This document shows positions 24,286 through 32,085 of a DNA stretch of 39,114 bases, one piece after another (position 1 is the first letter of the stretch; each line of letters starts with the position of its first letter). This stretch comes from Clostridiales bacterium. GTDB lineage: Bacteria; Bacillota; Clostridia; Lachnospirales; CAG-274. The stretch spans positions 1 through 39,114 of the forward strand of contig JAJQFB010000022.1 of NCBI GenBank assembly GCA_021201395.1, read 5' to 3'. A model generated the notes under the pieces. That model was given only the letters and a program-made list of their open reading frames with translations, was not told the DNA's origin and did no database searches. A program made the position numbers and the translations under genes.

Positions 24286-24338
24286 AAAACCGACCTCCTA
24301 ATCGGCAGACTTTAACTCCTGCCTTTGGGGATCGGTTT
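24286..24338 (-). terminator. Terminator after the CBS-domain gene
   Basis: On the minus strand AAACCGAT pairs with GTCGGTTT, with CCCC/GGAGG-type pairs and an inner GGCAG/CTGCC stem, followed by TTTT. The position is just downstream of the CBS gene stop. Confidence 0.5.
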
Positions 24339-24381
24339 ATTATTTTTATGAATATGCTTAATAAGAATTTGACGACACTTT

Positions 24382-25008
24382 TTAATTTACAGCCGCCGTA
24401 TATATTATTTTAAAGCCTTTTTCTTTAAGAGCGGCTTCGGCTGCCTCGGCTTTGGAACCCAAAACCTTAAGGCAGATTTTTTCGTGATATGCGGAAATAA
24501 ACTTAAGCTCCGCCCCTGCTTCCTCTATACAGCGAACCACATCGAAAATATCCGTTTTTTCTTTGGCTTCAACGGATATAAACAAACCCGTATATTTTGC
24601 CCCCGTATAGTTTAAGAGTGCCTTAAAAAGGTCGTTTCTCGCCAAAACGCTTACAACCCTGTTCTCCTCGTCTACAACGGGGAGAATACTTACTCTGTGG
24701 TCTTTCATTGTCAGAGAAGCCTCCCAGATTGTGTCCGTTTCCTTTGCTGAATAAACATTTCCGTTCATAACGTCCCTTACTTTTGTCTGGCTTAAAAATG
24801 AAGAAAACTTAAGCTCCTTAAAGGGAGAGGAAGAGGATGAAATATCCTCAAGAACGTCCTTGTCCACAATTCCCACAAGTTTTCCCTCTTTGTCAACAAC
24901 GGGAAATTTGGAATGGTCAACGTCCTCTATTTGCTGATAGGCCTTAGCCGCCGACATATCACAGGAAACGGAGACCGCTCTTGCGGAATTTAATTCCGAA
25001 ACATACAT
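24382..25008 (-). CDS. CBS-domain pair protein with ACT-like C-terminus
   Basis: 208 residues. CBS 1 covers about 7-60 (KFPVVDKEGKLVGIVDKDVL) and CBS 2 about 76-132 (VRDVMNGNVYSAKETDTIWE, VSILPVVDEENRVVSVLARN). Residues 140-208 look like an ACT fold (GLFISVEAKEKTDIFDVVRC). Such proteins bind adenine nucleotides and act as energy or metabolite sensors; the partner is unknown. It lies 79 nt after nrdG on the same strand, so it may belong to the nrd transcript, but there is no direct functional evidence. Confidence 0.85.
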   Translation of the reverse strand: MYVSELNSARAVSVSCDMSAAKAYQQIEDVDHSKFPVVDKEGKLVGIVDKDVLEDISSSSSPFKELKFSSFLSQTKVRDVMNGNVYSAKETDTIWEASLTMKDHRVSILPVVDEENRVVSVLARNDLFKALLNYTGAKYTGLFISVEAKEKTDIFDVVRCIEEAGAELKFISAYHEKICLKVLGSKAEAAEAALKEKGFKIIYTAAVN

Positions 25009-25087
25009 AAAATCACCTTCAATCTTTATGGATTATATTACATCTATAATACCATATCCGCCCGAAATATTCAACCCAAATAAAATA

Positions 25088-25609
25088 TTATTCGTACAAA
25101 AGTATTATTTTTTTCTCAGAAAGGCTTCTTTTAAGGTCAATAACCCTTTGGTTTTCGGAGCCTCTGAATTTAAGGGAGATATTTCTTTTTGAAAGGTCGA
25201 ACCTGCCGTCTACCAAAACATCTATACAGCTTAAAATTTCGTCTGTGGCTTCACAGCGTTTTTCAAAGCCCTCTCTCAATAAATCCTCAAGGAGAAAGCC
25301 CGTAAAGGCCCAGACATTTTTATCGGGAAGCTCAGCCCTCATACGCCTTAAAAGGCCTAAAATTACTCTTTGGTTTTCGGGTTCAAAGGGCTCGCCGCCC
25401 AAAAGGGTCAGGCCGCTTACATAGGGTTTATTAAGGGCTTCCATAAGGCGGTTTTCCGTTTCTGATGTGTATTCCCTGCCGTAGGTAAAACTCCACGTTT
25501 CGGGCTGGAAACAGCCTTCACAGCGGTTTGTACAGCCCGAAACAAATATAGTAACTCTTATGCCGTCGCCGTTTGCACAGTCGGCAAAATCCATAGCTCC
25601 GTAATACAT
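25088..25609 (-). CDS. nrdG: Anaerobic ribonucleotide reductase activating protein
   Basis: 173 residues. Radical-SAM protein with C26-x3-C30-x2-C33 (SGCTNRCEGCFQPETWSF) and LTLLGGEPFEPENQ for SAM binding, the hallmark order for NrdG. It makes the glycyl radical on NrdD using AdoMet and a [4Fe-4S] cluster. ATG 25609 starts 3 nt after the nrdD stop, so the two are cotranscribed and probably translationally coupled. Confidence 0.96.
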   Translation of the reverse strand: MYYGAMDFADCANGDGIRVTIFVSGCTNRCEGCFQPETWSFTYGREYTSETENRLMEALNKPYVSGLTLLGGEPFEPENQRVILGLLRRMRAELPDKNVWAFTGFLLEDLLREGFEKRCEATDEILSCIDVLVDGRFDLSKRNISLKFRGSENQRVIDLKRSLSEKKIILLYE

Positions 25610-25612
25610 AAA

Positions 25613-27808
25613 TTATACCGCCGCCTCGTGGTTTGAAAGGTGCATAACTCTGTCCTTTATTTCCTGGGTTCTGCCCTGGTTCCAAAACTGTGTGCCTATA
25701 TAGCCGCAGGTTCTCCTTGCTACGTTTAATTTGTTTTGGTCACGGTTTCCGCAGGAGGGACACTCCCAAACAAGCTTGCCGTCGTCCTCAACAATCTGTA
25801 TTTCACCGCTGTAGCCGCAAATCTGACAGTAGTCGCTCTTTGTGTTAAGCTCGGCATACATAATATTGTCGTAAATGTGGCTCATAATAGCCAAAACCGC
25901 AGGTATGTTGTTCTGCATATCCGGAACCTCAACATAGCTTATGGCTCCGCCGGGGGAAAGCTTCTGGAACCGAGCCTCAAAGGTCAGCTTGTCAAAAGCG
26001 TTTATATTTTCGGAAACATGAACGTGATAGCTGTTTGTAATATAGTTTTTGTCCGTAACGCCCTCAATTATGCCGAAACGGTTTTGAAGGCATTTTGCAA
26101 ATTTATAGGTAGTTGATTCAAGGGGCGTTCCGTAAAGGCTGAAGTCTATGTTTGTTTCAGTCGCCCATTTCCGGCAGGCTGCGTTAAGCCTTTCCATAAC
26201 GTCCAAAGCAAAGGGAGTGGCCGAGGGGTTTGTGTGGCTCTTTCCCGTCATATATTTCGTACATTCGCAAAGACCGGCATAGCCCAAAGAAATTGTGGAA
26301 TAACCGCCGTAGAGAAGCTTGTCTATCTTCTCGCCTTTCTTAAGCCTTGCCAAAGCACCGTACTGCCAAAGTATGGGGGCTACGTCGGAGGGAGTTCCCT
26401 TAAGGCGGTTGTGTCTGCACATAAGAGCCTTACGGCAAAGCTCCAGTCTTTCGTTGAGTATCTTGTAAAACTGTTCCATATCTCCCCCTGAGGAGCAGGC
26501 AGCATCCACAAGGTTCAGCGTAACAACTCCCTGATTAAAGCGGCCGTAATATTTGGGCTTGTTGTTTTTGTCAACATAGGGGGTTAAAAAGCTGCGGCAG
26601 CCCATACAGGCATAGCAGTGACCCTCGCCGTTTTTATCCACCTTGTTTTGAAGCATTATCTTCTCCGAAATATAATCGGGAACCATACGCTTTGCGGTGC
26701 ATTTTGCCGCAAGCTCCGTAAGATAGTAATAAGGGCTTCCGGGGTTTACGTTGTCCTCTTCGAGAACGTAAATAAGCTTGGGGAAGGCCGGGGTTATATA
26801 AACGCCCTTTTCATTTTTAACACCCTGAATTCTCTGATTCAGCATTTCCTCTATAATAAGAGCAAGGTCTCTCTTTGTTTTGGGGTCTGTAACCTCGTTT
26901 AAATACATAAATACGGTTACGAAAGGAGCCTGTCCGTTTGTTGTCATAAGGGTTATAACCTGGTATTGTATCATCTGAACGCCCTGCTTTATTTCCCTCA
27001 TAACCCTCATTTCAGCCGCCTTTGCGATTTCTTCGTCGGTGGCCTTTATGCTCTGGGCTTCAAATTCCTCTTTAACCTCAGCAAGGAATTTTTCACGGCT
27101 TACCTGTACAAAGGGAGCAAGGTGTGAAAGGGTGATGCTCTGGCCGCCGTATTGAGAGCTGGCTATCTGGGCTATGCTCTGGGTGGCAATGTTGCAGGCC
27201 GTTGAAAAGCTGTGGGGCTTTTCTATCATAGTTTCGCTTATGACGGTTCCGTTCTGGAGCATATCCTCAAGGTTTACAAGGCAGCAGTTGTGCATATGCT
27301 GGGCAAAATAGTCGGCGTCGTGGAAGTGGATTATGCCCTTTTCGTGGGCGTCCAAAACATCCTCGGGGAGAAGAAAACGGCGTGTTATGTCTTTGCTGAC
27401 CTCCCCTGCCATATAGTCTCTCTGGACGCTGTTTATAGCCGGGTTCTTGTTTGAATTTTCCTGCTTTACTTCCTCGTTGTCATATTCAAGAAGGCTCAAA
27501 ATCTGTTCGTCCGTGGTGTTTGACTTTCTTACCATAGCCCTCTTAAAACGGTATTTTATATAATTTTTGGCAACATTGTAGGCTGCCTGTTTCATTATCT
27601 CCTCTTCAACCATATCCTGAATTTCTTCAACGCTCATAGCTCTTATCATTCTCTTGCAGTATTCCTCAATGTGGTCTGCAATGGTGACAATTTGCTTTTG
27701 AGACATTTTGTCCTCTTCGGAAACGGTGTTGTTGGCTTTTTGAATTGCGGCGATTATTTTGGTAATATTAAAGGTTTCCTCCGAACCGCTTCTCTTCAAA
27801 ATTTTCAT
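25613..27808 (-). CDS. nrdD: Class III anaerobic ribonucleoside-triphosphate reductase
   Basis: 731 residues. An N-terminal ATP-cone (MKILKRSGSEETFNITKI to about 95) gives allosteric control. The barrel includes HMHNCCLVNLEDMLQNG and RQGVQMIQYQ-like repeats (KQGVQMIQYQVITLMT). Near the C-terminus two CxxC pairs form the zinc site (CQICG, CPSCG), followed by the glycyl-radical motif RRTCGYIGTQFWNQGR with Gly702. It reduces ribonucleoside triphosphates without oxygen, using formate or thioredoxin depending on subgroup. ATG 27808 lies behind AAGGAGGGG. Two NrdR-like boxes upstream indicate NrdR repression. Confidence 0.97.
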   Translation of the reverse strand: MKILKRSGSEETFNITKIIAAIQKANNTVSEEDKMSQKQIVTIADHIEEYCKRMIRAMSVEEIQDMVEEEIMKQAAYNVAKNYIKYRFKRAMVRKSNTTDEQILSLLEYDNEEVKQENSNKNPAINSVQRDYMAGEVSKDITRRFLLPEDVLDAHEKGIIHFHDADYFAQHMHNCCLVNLEDMLQNGTVISETMIEKPHSFSTACNIATQSIAQIASSQYGGQSITLSHLAPFVQVSREKFLAEVKEEFEAQSIKATDEEIAKAAEMRVMREIKQGVQMIQYQVITLMTTNGQAPFVTVFMYLNEVTDPKTKRDLALIIEEMLNQRIQGVKNEKGVYITPAFPKLIYVLEEDNVNPGSPYYYLTELAAKCTAKRMVPDYISEKIMLQNKVDKNGEGHCYACMGCRSFLTPYVDKNNKPKYYGRFNQGVVTLNLVDAACSSGGDMEQFYKILNERLELCRKALMCRHNRLKGTPSDVAPILWQYGALARLKKGEKIDKLLYGGYSTISLGYAGLCECTKYMTGKSHTNPSATPFALDVMERLNAACRKWATETNIDFSLYGTPLESTTYKFAKCLQNRFGIIEGVTDKNYITNSYHVHVSENINAFDKLTFEARFQKLSPGGAISYVEVPDMQNNIPAVLAIMSHIYDNIMYAELNTKSDYCQICGYSGEIQIVEDDGKLVWECPSCGNRDQNKLNVARRTCGYIGTQFWNQGRTQEIKDRVMHLSNHEAAV

Positions 27809-27898
27809 ATATAATCCCCTCCTTGTAAAACATAAACATATTCTTATAAAAGCGGCCTTAAAACCGATTTTCCGAATATGTAAGGCTATAGGCCTAAA

Positions 27899-27946
27899 AA
27901 ACTAAATATAGTATTTTTTTTGAGCTCAAATCACTATATATCGTAC
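27899..27946. promoter_or_regulatory. Pair of NrdR boxes upstream of nrdD
   Basis: Box 1 (27899-27914) has the core CTAAATATAG and box 2 (27931-27946) CTATATATCG; each matches the CWATATATWG core at 9 of 10 positions. Their offset is exactly 32 bp, three helical turns, the spacing known for tandem NrdR sites. NrdR is the ATP/dATP-sensing repressor of ribonucleotide reductase genes. The rest of 27809-28166 holds only promoter-like AT-rich sequence. Confidence 0.7.
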
Positions 27947-28082
27947 TTAATGATACCATACGGGAGATAAGAATGCAATAAAAAGTTTTAAAAAAATTAT
28001 GACTTTATTTTTATATTTTTCCCTTCCTGTAACATTTGTAATATTTGAGAAATGTTAATTTAATTTATATTAATTTAACCTA

Positions 28083-28111
28083 TTGAGATTTTTCTGCTTT
28101 TGGTGTAAAAT
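28083..28111 (+). promoter_or_regulatory. Predicted promoter of the GNAT gene
   Basis: TTGAGA (28083-28088), 17-nt spacer, TAAAAT (28106-28111). A second TTGAGA-17-TATTAA lies at 28045-28073. Confidence 0.4.
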
Positions 28112-28166
28112 ATTTGTGAGGATTTTTACAGTATATTTCAGCATATTCGGAAAGGAGAATTAATTT

Positions 28167-28601
28167 ATGAATATAAGAGAATTCAGAGAAGAGGACAGGC
28201 AGGACTATTTTGTTATGTCGAAAAGGTTTTACTGCGGAGGCTCGGCCATAAGGGATATTCCCGAAAAACACAGAATAGATACCTTTGAGGAAATTATAAA
28301 GGGTAATCCCTTAATAAAGGGCTGTATTTTTGAAAACTCCGCCGAGATTGTAGGCTACGGCCTTTTGACCTTTTTCTACAGCCGCGAAGCAGGGGGCAGG
28401 GTTTGTCTCATAGACGAGATTTACATAAAGCCCGACTACAGAAACATGGGCTTCGGAACACAGTATCTCTACTATGTTTTCAGAGCCTACCCCGAGTGTA
28501 AATTCCGTTTGGAAGTAAGACCCAACAAAATAGGCGCCGTTAAGCTCTATGAAAAGCTGGGCTTTAAGAAAATCAACTATAACCAGTATATAAAGGAATA
28601 A
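28167..28601 (+). CDS. GNAT-family N-acetyltransferase
   Basis: 144 residues, one GNAT domain. The acetyl-CoA-binding segment is DEIYIKPDYRNMGFGTQYLY (RNMGFG being the Q/RxxGxG loop), with a C-terminal VKLYEKLGFKKINYNQYIKE. The N-terminal IREFREEDRQDYFVMSKRFY is also typical. Substrate unknown; no neighbour suggests one. ATG 28167 follows AAAGGAG by 9 nt. Confidence 0.9.
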   Translation: MNIREFREEDRQDYFVMSKRFYCGGSAIRDIPEKHRIDTFEEIIKGNPLIKGCIFENSAEIVGYGLLTFFYSREAGGRVCLIDEIYIKPDYRNMGFGTQYLYYVFRAYPECKFRLEVRPNKIGAVKLYEKLGFKKINYNQYIKE

Positions 28602-28691
28602 AATCACATCTTTCCGGAATAATTCAAGGGCTTGTCTAATATATTAATAATACATATATTAACAAAAGGAATTATTACGGAGGAGATTACA

Positions 28692-30893
28692 GTGAAAAAA
28701 ATAATATTTTCGGCGGTAACGGCGGCTCTTATTTTCTGCGGCTGCGGAGGAAACAAAACAGAGGACGCAGCGGCGGAAACGGCTCAGGCGGGAATTTACG
28801 GCGAGGCTCTCCCGATAACAAGGGGCGAGGCAGGAAGAATGCTGGCTTTATGCCTGTATGATTACGGGGAAATAATTTCTCTTGAGAACAAGGCAGATTT
28901 TGCGGACGTAAGCAGAGAGGACAAGCTTTACAAATACATAAACGCCGTATACAGCTTCGGACTTATGGTAGGAGACGGAGTTAATTTCAGAAGCGGAGAC
29001 TACTTAACCGTAGGAGAGGCAGAAGCTCTAATTGCTGCTTCCGACAGCTCCGGCAGACTTAAAATAGAAACAGAGGAGAATACTCTTGAAAATCCCATTT
29101 CCTACTATATGTGGCTTCAAATTTTGGAGAAGCTGGGCGAGGCGGAGGTTTTTCGGGGGGTTGAAAAACGGGAAATGACCGTTTTGATGACGGGAGAAGG
29201 GGCGGAGGAAATAGAGGGCTATGTTCTCTGTTCCGAGGGGCTTTACAAATCCGATGATTTTGTGCCTGAAAAGTTTGAAAATACGGTTTCGGAATTTTTG
29301 GTTAAAGACAGCAGCCTTATAGGTATATGCTCCGTTGTTTCCGACAGCCCTGTTTTTGAGAGGTGTCTTGTGACAGACTGCTCCAAGGGGGAAGCGGTTA
29401 TATTTTACGGCGGCTGTAAAAAAACATATAAAACGGAAACAGAAATAAGCAGCAAGACCCCCTTTATTGCGGATGCGGCGGTTAAGGGAGACAGGCTCTT
29501 AAATATTGAAAGGTATACGACGGAAAAATACGGCAGGGTTATTGCCGTGGGGGAAAATATACTCTTTGACGACGGCTATTCCTATGCTGTTGATGATAAT
29601 ATGGCAGTTTATTCCGTATATGAAGGCATAAAAAGCGGCGGCAGCGAAGCTATAATAAGCGGAAGCTATGCAAGAGTAATTTTTAAGGACAATACAGCCG
29701 TCTGTGTTCTTTGCGAAGATGAGCCTGAAGCCGATATTATAAGAGTGGCTTTAAGCTCTTCCGAGGGCGGTCTTATTCACAAAAGCGTTGAAATTTCATC
29801 GGAACAGGGCTTTACACTTAAAAGCGGAGAAAACGAAACCGAATATATGGGCGGACAGATTCTGAATATAAATCCCGAAAATCAAGGGAGTCTGTTTAAG
29901 GGCAAAAAAATAAGTCTTATCTCCCGGGGAGAGGGCAAAATATATGTAAACGGCACAGGCTATGAGGGCAGGATTGACATTATAAGCTGTGAAGGAGGCT
30001 ATAATGTTGTCTGCGAAATGGATTTAAACAATTACCTTTACGGTGTTGTCTGTGCGGAAATGCCGCCGTCCTACGGGGAGGAGGCTTTAAAGGCTCAGGC
30101 TCTTGCGGCAAGAAGCTACGCCTATAACCAAAGGTTGGGAAACAAACGGATAGCCTCGGGAGCCAATATAGACGACACAACGGCGTTTCAGGTTTACGAC
30201 CCAAATTCTGTCTGTGACGATGCAATAAAGGCCGTAGGCGAAACAGGGGAAGAAATGATTGTTTATGAGGGAAAGGTTATAAACGCCTGTTTTTATTCGA
30301 CATCCTGCGGAATAGGGGCAAACAGCGGCGAGGTTTGGCCTGAGGGCACATATAAAACGCCCGAATATTTAAGCTCAAGGGTAATAGGTGATATTAAAGC
30401 GCCTGATTTTTCCGATGAAGAGGAAGCTCTTAAGTTTTTTAAAACCGTGTATGAGGGCAGCTATGAGGCGGACTGCCCCTATTACAGGTGGAGTTTCAGA
30501 GCCGATAAAAGCAGTTTTAAGGCCGATATAAAAAATATAGGAAATATAGAGAGAATAAGCGTAACAAAAAGAGGCGAAGGGGGAAACGTCACAGAGGTTT
30601 TAATAGAGGGGGAAGAGAAAGATATTGTTGTTCAGGGTGAAAGCAATATAAGAAGCCTTTTAAGCCCCGGAGATGTTAAGCTGAACGACGGAACGGTTAA
30701 GGAATTTCAGAGCCTGCCCTCCTGCTTTTTTGCCGTTGAAGAGGTTTCGGGAGAATTTTATTTCTACGGCGGCGGTTACGGCCACGGCGTGGGAATGAGC
30801 CAAAACGGAGCGGAGGCCTTAGCGGCTCAGGGTATGGACTATAAAAAAATCATAGAATATTTTTATAAAGGGGCAGCGGTTGAAAAGCTTTAA
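28692..30893 (+). CDS. SpoIID/LytB-domain lipoprotein with SLH-like N-terminal region
   Basis: 733 residues from GTG 28692, behind GGAGGAGATTACA; the earlier ATG 28632 has no ribosome binding site. The signal ends in a probable lipobox (ALIFCGCGGNK). Residues about 38-115 resemble an S-layer homology module (ITRGEAGRMLALCLYDYGEI, VYSFGLMVGDGVNF, LTVGEAEALIAAS). The middle is not assigned. The SpoIID/LytB domain runs from about 440: DLNNYLYGVVCAEMPPSYGE, KAQALAARSYAYNQ, NACFYSTSCGIGANSGEVWP, ending YGHGVGMSQNGAEALAAQGM. SpoIID cuts peptidoglycan glycan strands during engulfment; long relatives work at the vegetative wall. No SpoIIQ- or SpoIIIA-type neighbours, so a wall role outside engulfment is possible. 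Confidence 0.88.
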   Translation: MKKIIFSAVTAALIFCGCGGNKTEDAAAETAQAGIYGEALPITRGEAGRMLALCLYDYGEIISLENKADFADVSREDKLYKYINAVYSFGLMVGDGVNFRSGDYLTVGEAEALIAASDSSGRLKIETEENTLENPISYYMWLQILEKLGEAEVFRGVEKREMTVLMTGEGAEEIEGYVLCSEGLYKSDDFVPEKFENTVSEFLVKDSSLIGICSVVSDSPVFERCLVTDCSKGEAVIFYGGCKKTYKTETEISSKTPFIADAAVKGDRLLNIERYTTEKYGRVIAVGENILFDDGYSYAVDDNMAVYSVYEGIKSGGSEAIISGSYARVIFKDNTAVCVLCEDEPEADIIRVALSSSEGGLIHKSVEISSEQGFTLKSGENETEYMGGQILNINPENQGSLFKGKKISLISRGEGKIYVNGTGYEGRIDIISCEGGYNVVCEMDLNNYLYGVVCAEMPPSYGEEALKAQALAARSYAYNQRLGNKRIASGANIDDTTAFQVYDPNSVCDDAIKAVGETGEEMIVYEGKVINACFYSTSCGIGANSGEVWPEGTYKTPEYLSSRVIGDIKAPDFSDEEEALKFFKTVYEGSYEADCPYYRWSFRADKSSFKADIKNIGNIERISVTKRGEGGNVTEVLIEGEEKDIVVQGESNIRSLLSPGDVKLNDGTVKEFQSLPSCFFAVEEVSGEFYFYGGGYGHGVGMSQNGAEALAAQGMDYKKIIEYFYKGAAVEKL

Positions 30894-30917
30894 TTTTTAT
30901 TTTACGTTCTTAAAACT

Positions 30918-31086
30918 CTTAAGGAATCGCTGATTAATTAGCTCATCGCATCTTCACTGCTGCTTTTTCCGATTGCGGCGTCAGTCGCTTTTGACGTAGG
31001 CTCCGGCTACGCCTGCAAGCGACTTCCTTGCCCTCGAAAAAAAGCAACATCAAATCTGCTTCGGCGAATTAATCATCGCTTCCTTA
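30918..31086. repeat. MITE-like element, copy 2
   Basis: 169 bp. The left TIR (AAGGAATCGCTGATTAATTA at 30921-30940) matches the reverse complement of the right end (AATTAATCATCGCTTCCTTA). The interior matches copy 1 (11288-11511) over most of its length but lacks the extra 55 bp near the right end. No ORF. It sits 24 bp after the SpoIID-like gene. Confidence 0.65.
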
Positions 31087-31129
31087 AAATATTAAAAGAA
31101 GCTGTTGTACCGAAAAGCGCACGAAAGAT

Positions 31130-31199
31130 AGCACAAACCGAGGGAGATGTCAAGGGTAATACAGAGCTGACGCCCTTGACATCTCCCTCGGTTTGTGCT
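31130..31199. repeat. Perfect 27-bp inverted repeat (long hairpin)
   Basis: Arms 31130-31156 and 31173-31199 are perfect reverse complements (left arm begins AGCACAAACCGAGGGAGATG), with a 16-nt loop; wobble pairs could lengthen the stem. No T-tract follows directly on either strand, so it is not a standard terminator. A smaller hairpin GCATTTGC/GCAAATGC lies at 31214-31234. It lies between convergent genes, and the rest of 30894-31414 has no gene. Confidence 0.75.
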
Positions 31200-31350
31200 G
31201 TTTAGAGGGTTTTGCATTTGCGCACGGCAAATGCCTCTTTTGACAATAGTTTATCCTCGACTGCGAAACTTTTTCGCCTTTCACTTGTTAAATCCTGCAT
31301 ATTCTTCGGCTTGAAAATTACTGCAAAAAATCAATTTGGGGGAACCGCAG

Positions 31351-31395
31351 GGGACTGCCTCTGCAAATTTAAAATACAGGTTTTGCGGCAGTCCC
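31351..31395 (-). terminator. Hairpin after dpaB, possible terminator
   Basis: GGGACTGCC (31351-31359) pairs with GGCAGTCCC (31387-31395), with an inner GCAAA/TTTGC pairing. It lies 20 nt past the dpaB stop, but no good U-tract follows on that strand. Confidence 0.35.
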
Positions 31396-31414
31396 TTAAT
31401 TTTACTCTGTGATT

Positions 31415-31993
31415 CTATAAAAGCAAACTTTGAAGCTGTCTGCCCTCTATGGCTTCCGAAACCGTTTCTTCTGTTTTTGAGAAGTCCGCCATAAGAGACA
31501 TAGGCTTGTTTAGGCTGTCGTCCTGACCGAAAGGCACAAAATATATATTCTTTTTATTTAAAAGCTGCCCTATATTCTGAAAATTTCCGCTTAGGCCATC
31601 GTTTGTGGCCACAGCTATAACTACGGGCTTTTGGTTCCGAAGATGGGACTTTACCGCTAAGGTTACGGGGGTGTCGGTTATGCCGTTGTTAAGCTTAGCC
31701 AATGTATTCCCCGTACAGGGGCAGACAATCAAGACATCGAACATTTTTTTAGGCCCTATGGGCTCCGCCTCCGTTAAGGTTTCTATTATATCCTTTTCGG
31801 AAATATTTCTAAGCTCTTTTTTAAAATCCTCTGCTTTGCCGAAACGTGTATCCGTTTCGGCAGCATTATAGCTCATTATAAACCGCAGCTCCGCGCCCTT
31901 TTCCTTAAGCCTCTTAAACTCCTCTATGGCTTTTTTAAATGTACAGAAGGAGCCGCAGACACACACACCTATCTTTAAGTCTTTTATTTCCAA
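31415..31993 (-). CDS. dpaB: Dipicolinate synthase subunit B
   Basis: 192 residues, a flavoprotein-like fold of the DpaB/SpoVFB family: KIGVCVCGSFCTFKKAIEEF, LRFIMSYNAAETDTRFG, EAEPIGPKKMFDVLIVCPCT, NTLAKLNNGITDTPVTLAVK. With DpaA it oxidises the lysine-pathway intermediate to dipicolinic acid in the mother cell during sporulation. TTG 31993 is 8 nt after GGGAGG; GTG 32002 would overlap that site. The gene usually follows dpaA, which is not present here; its upstream neighbour is the CLC transporter. Confidence 0.9.
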   Translation of the reverse strand: MEIKDLKIGVCVCGSFCTFKKAIEEFKRLKEKGAELRFIMSYNAAETDTRFGKAEDFKKELRNISEKDIIETLTEAEPIGPKKMFDVLIVCPCTGNTLAKLNNGITDTPVTLAVKSHLRNQKPVVIAVATNDGLSGNFQNIGQLLNKKNIYFVPFGQDDSLNKPMSLMADFSKTEETVSEAIEGRQLQSLLL

Positions 31994-32085
31994 AAAAATC
32001 ACCTCCCTGCCTAATAATATTCAAATTAAGGCGGAGAGGTTACTTTTATATTTTTACAATTATATGATTTTATGGTTTTACGGTT

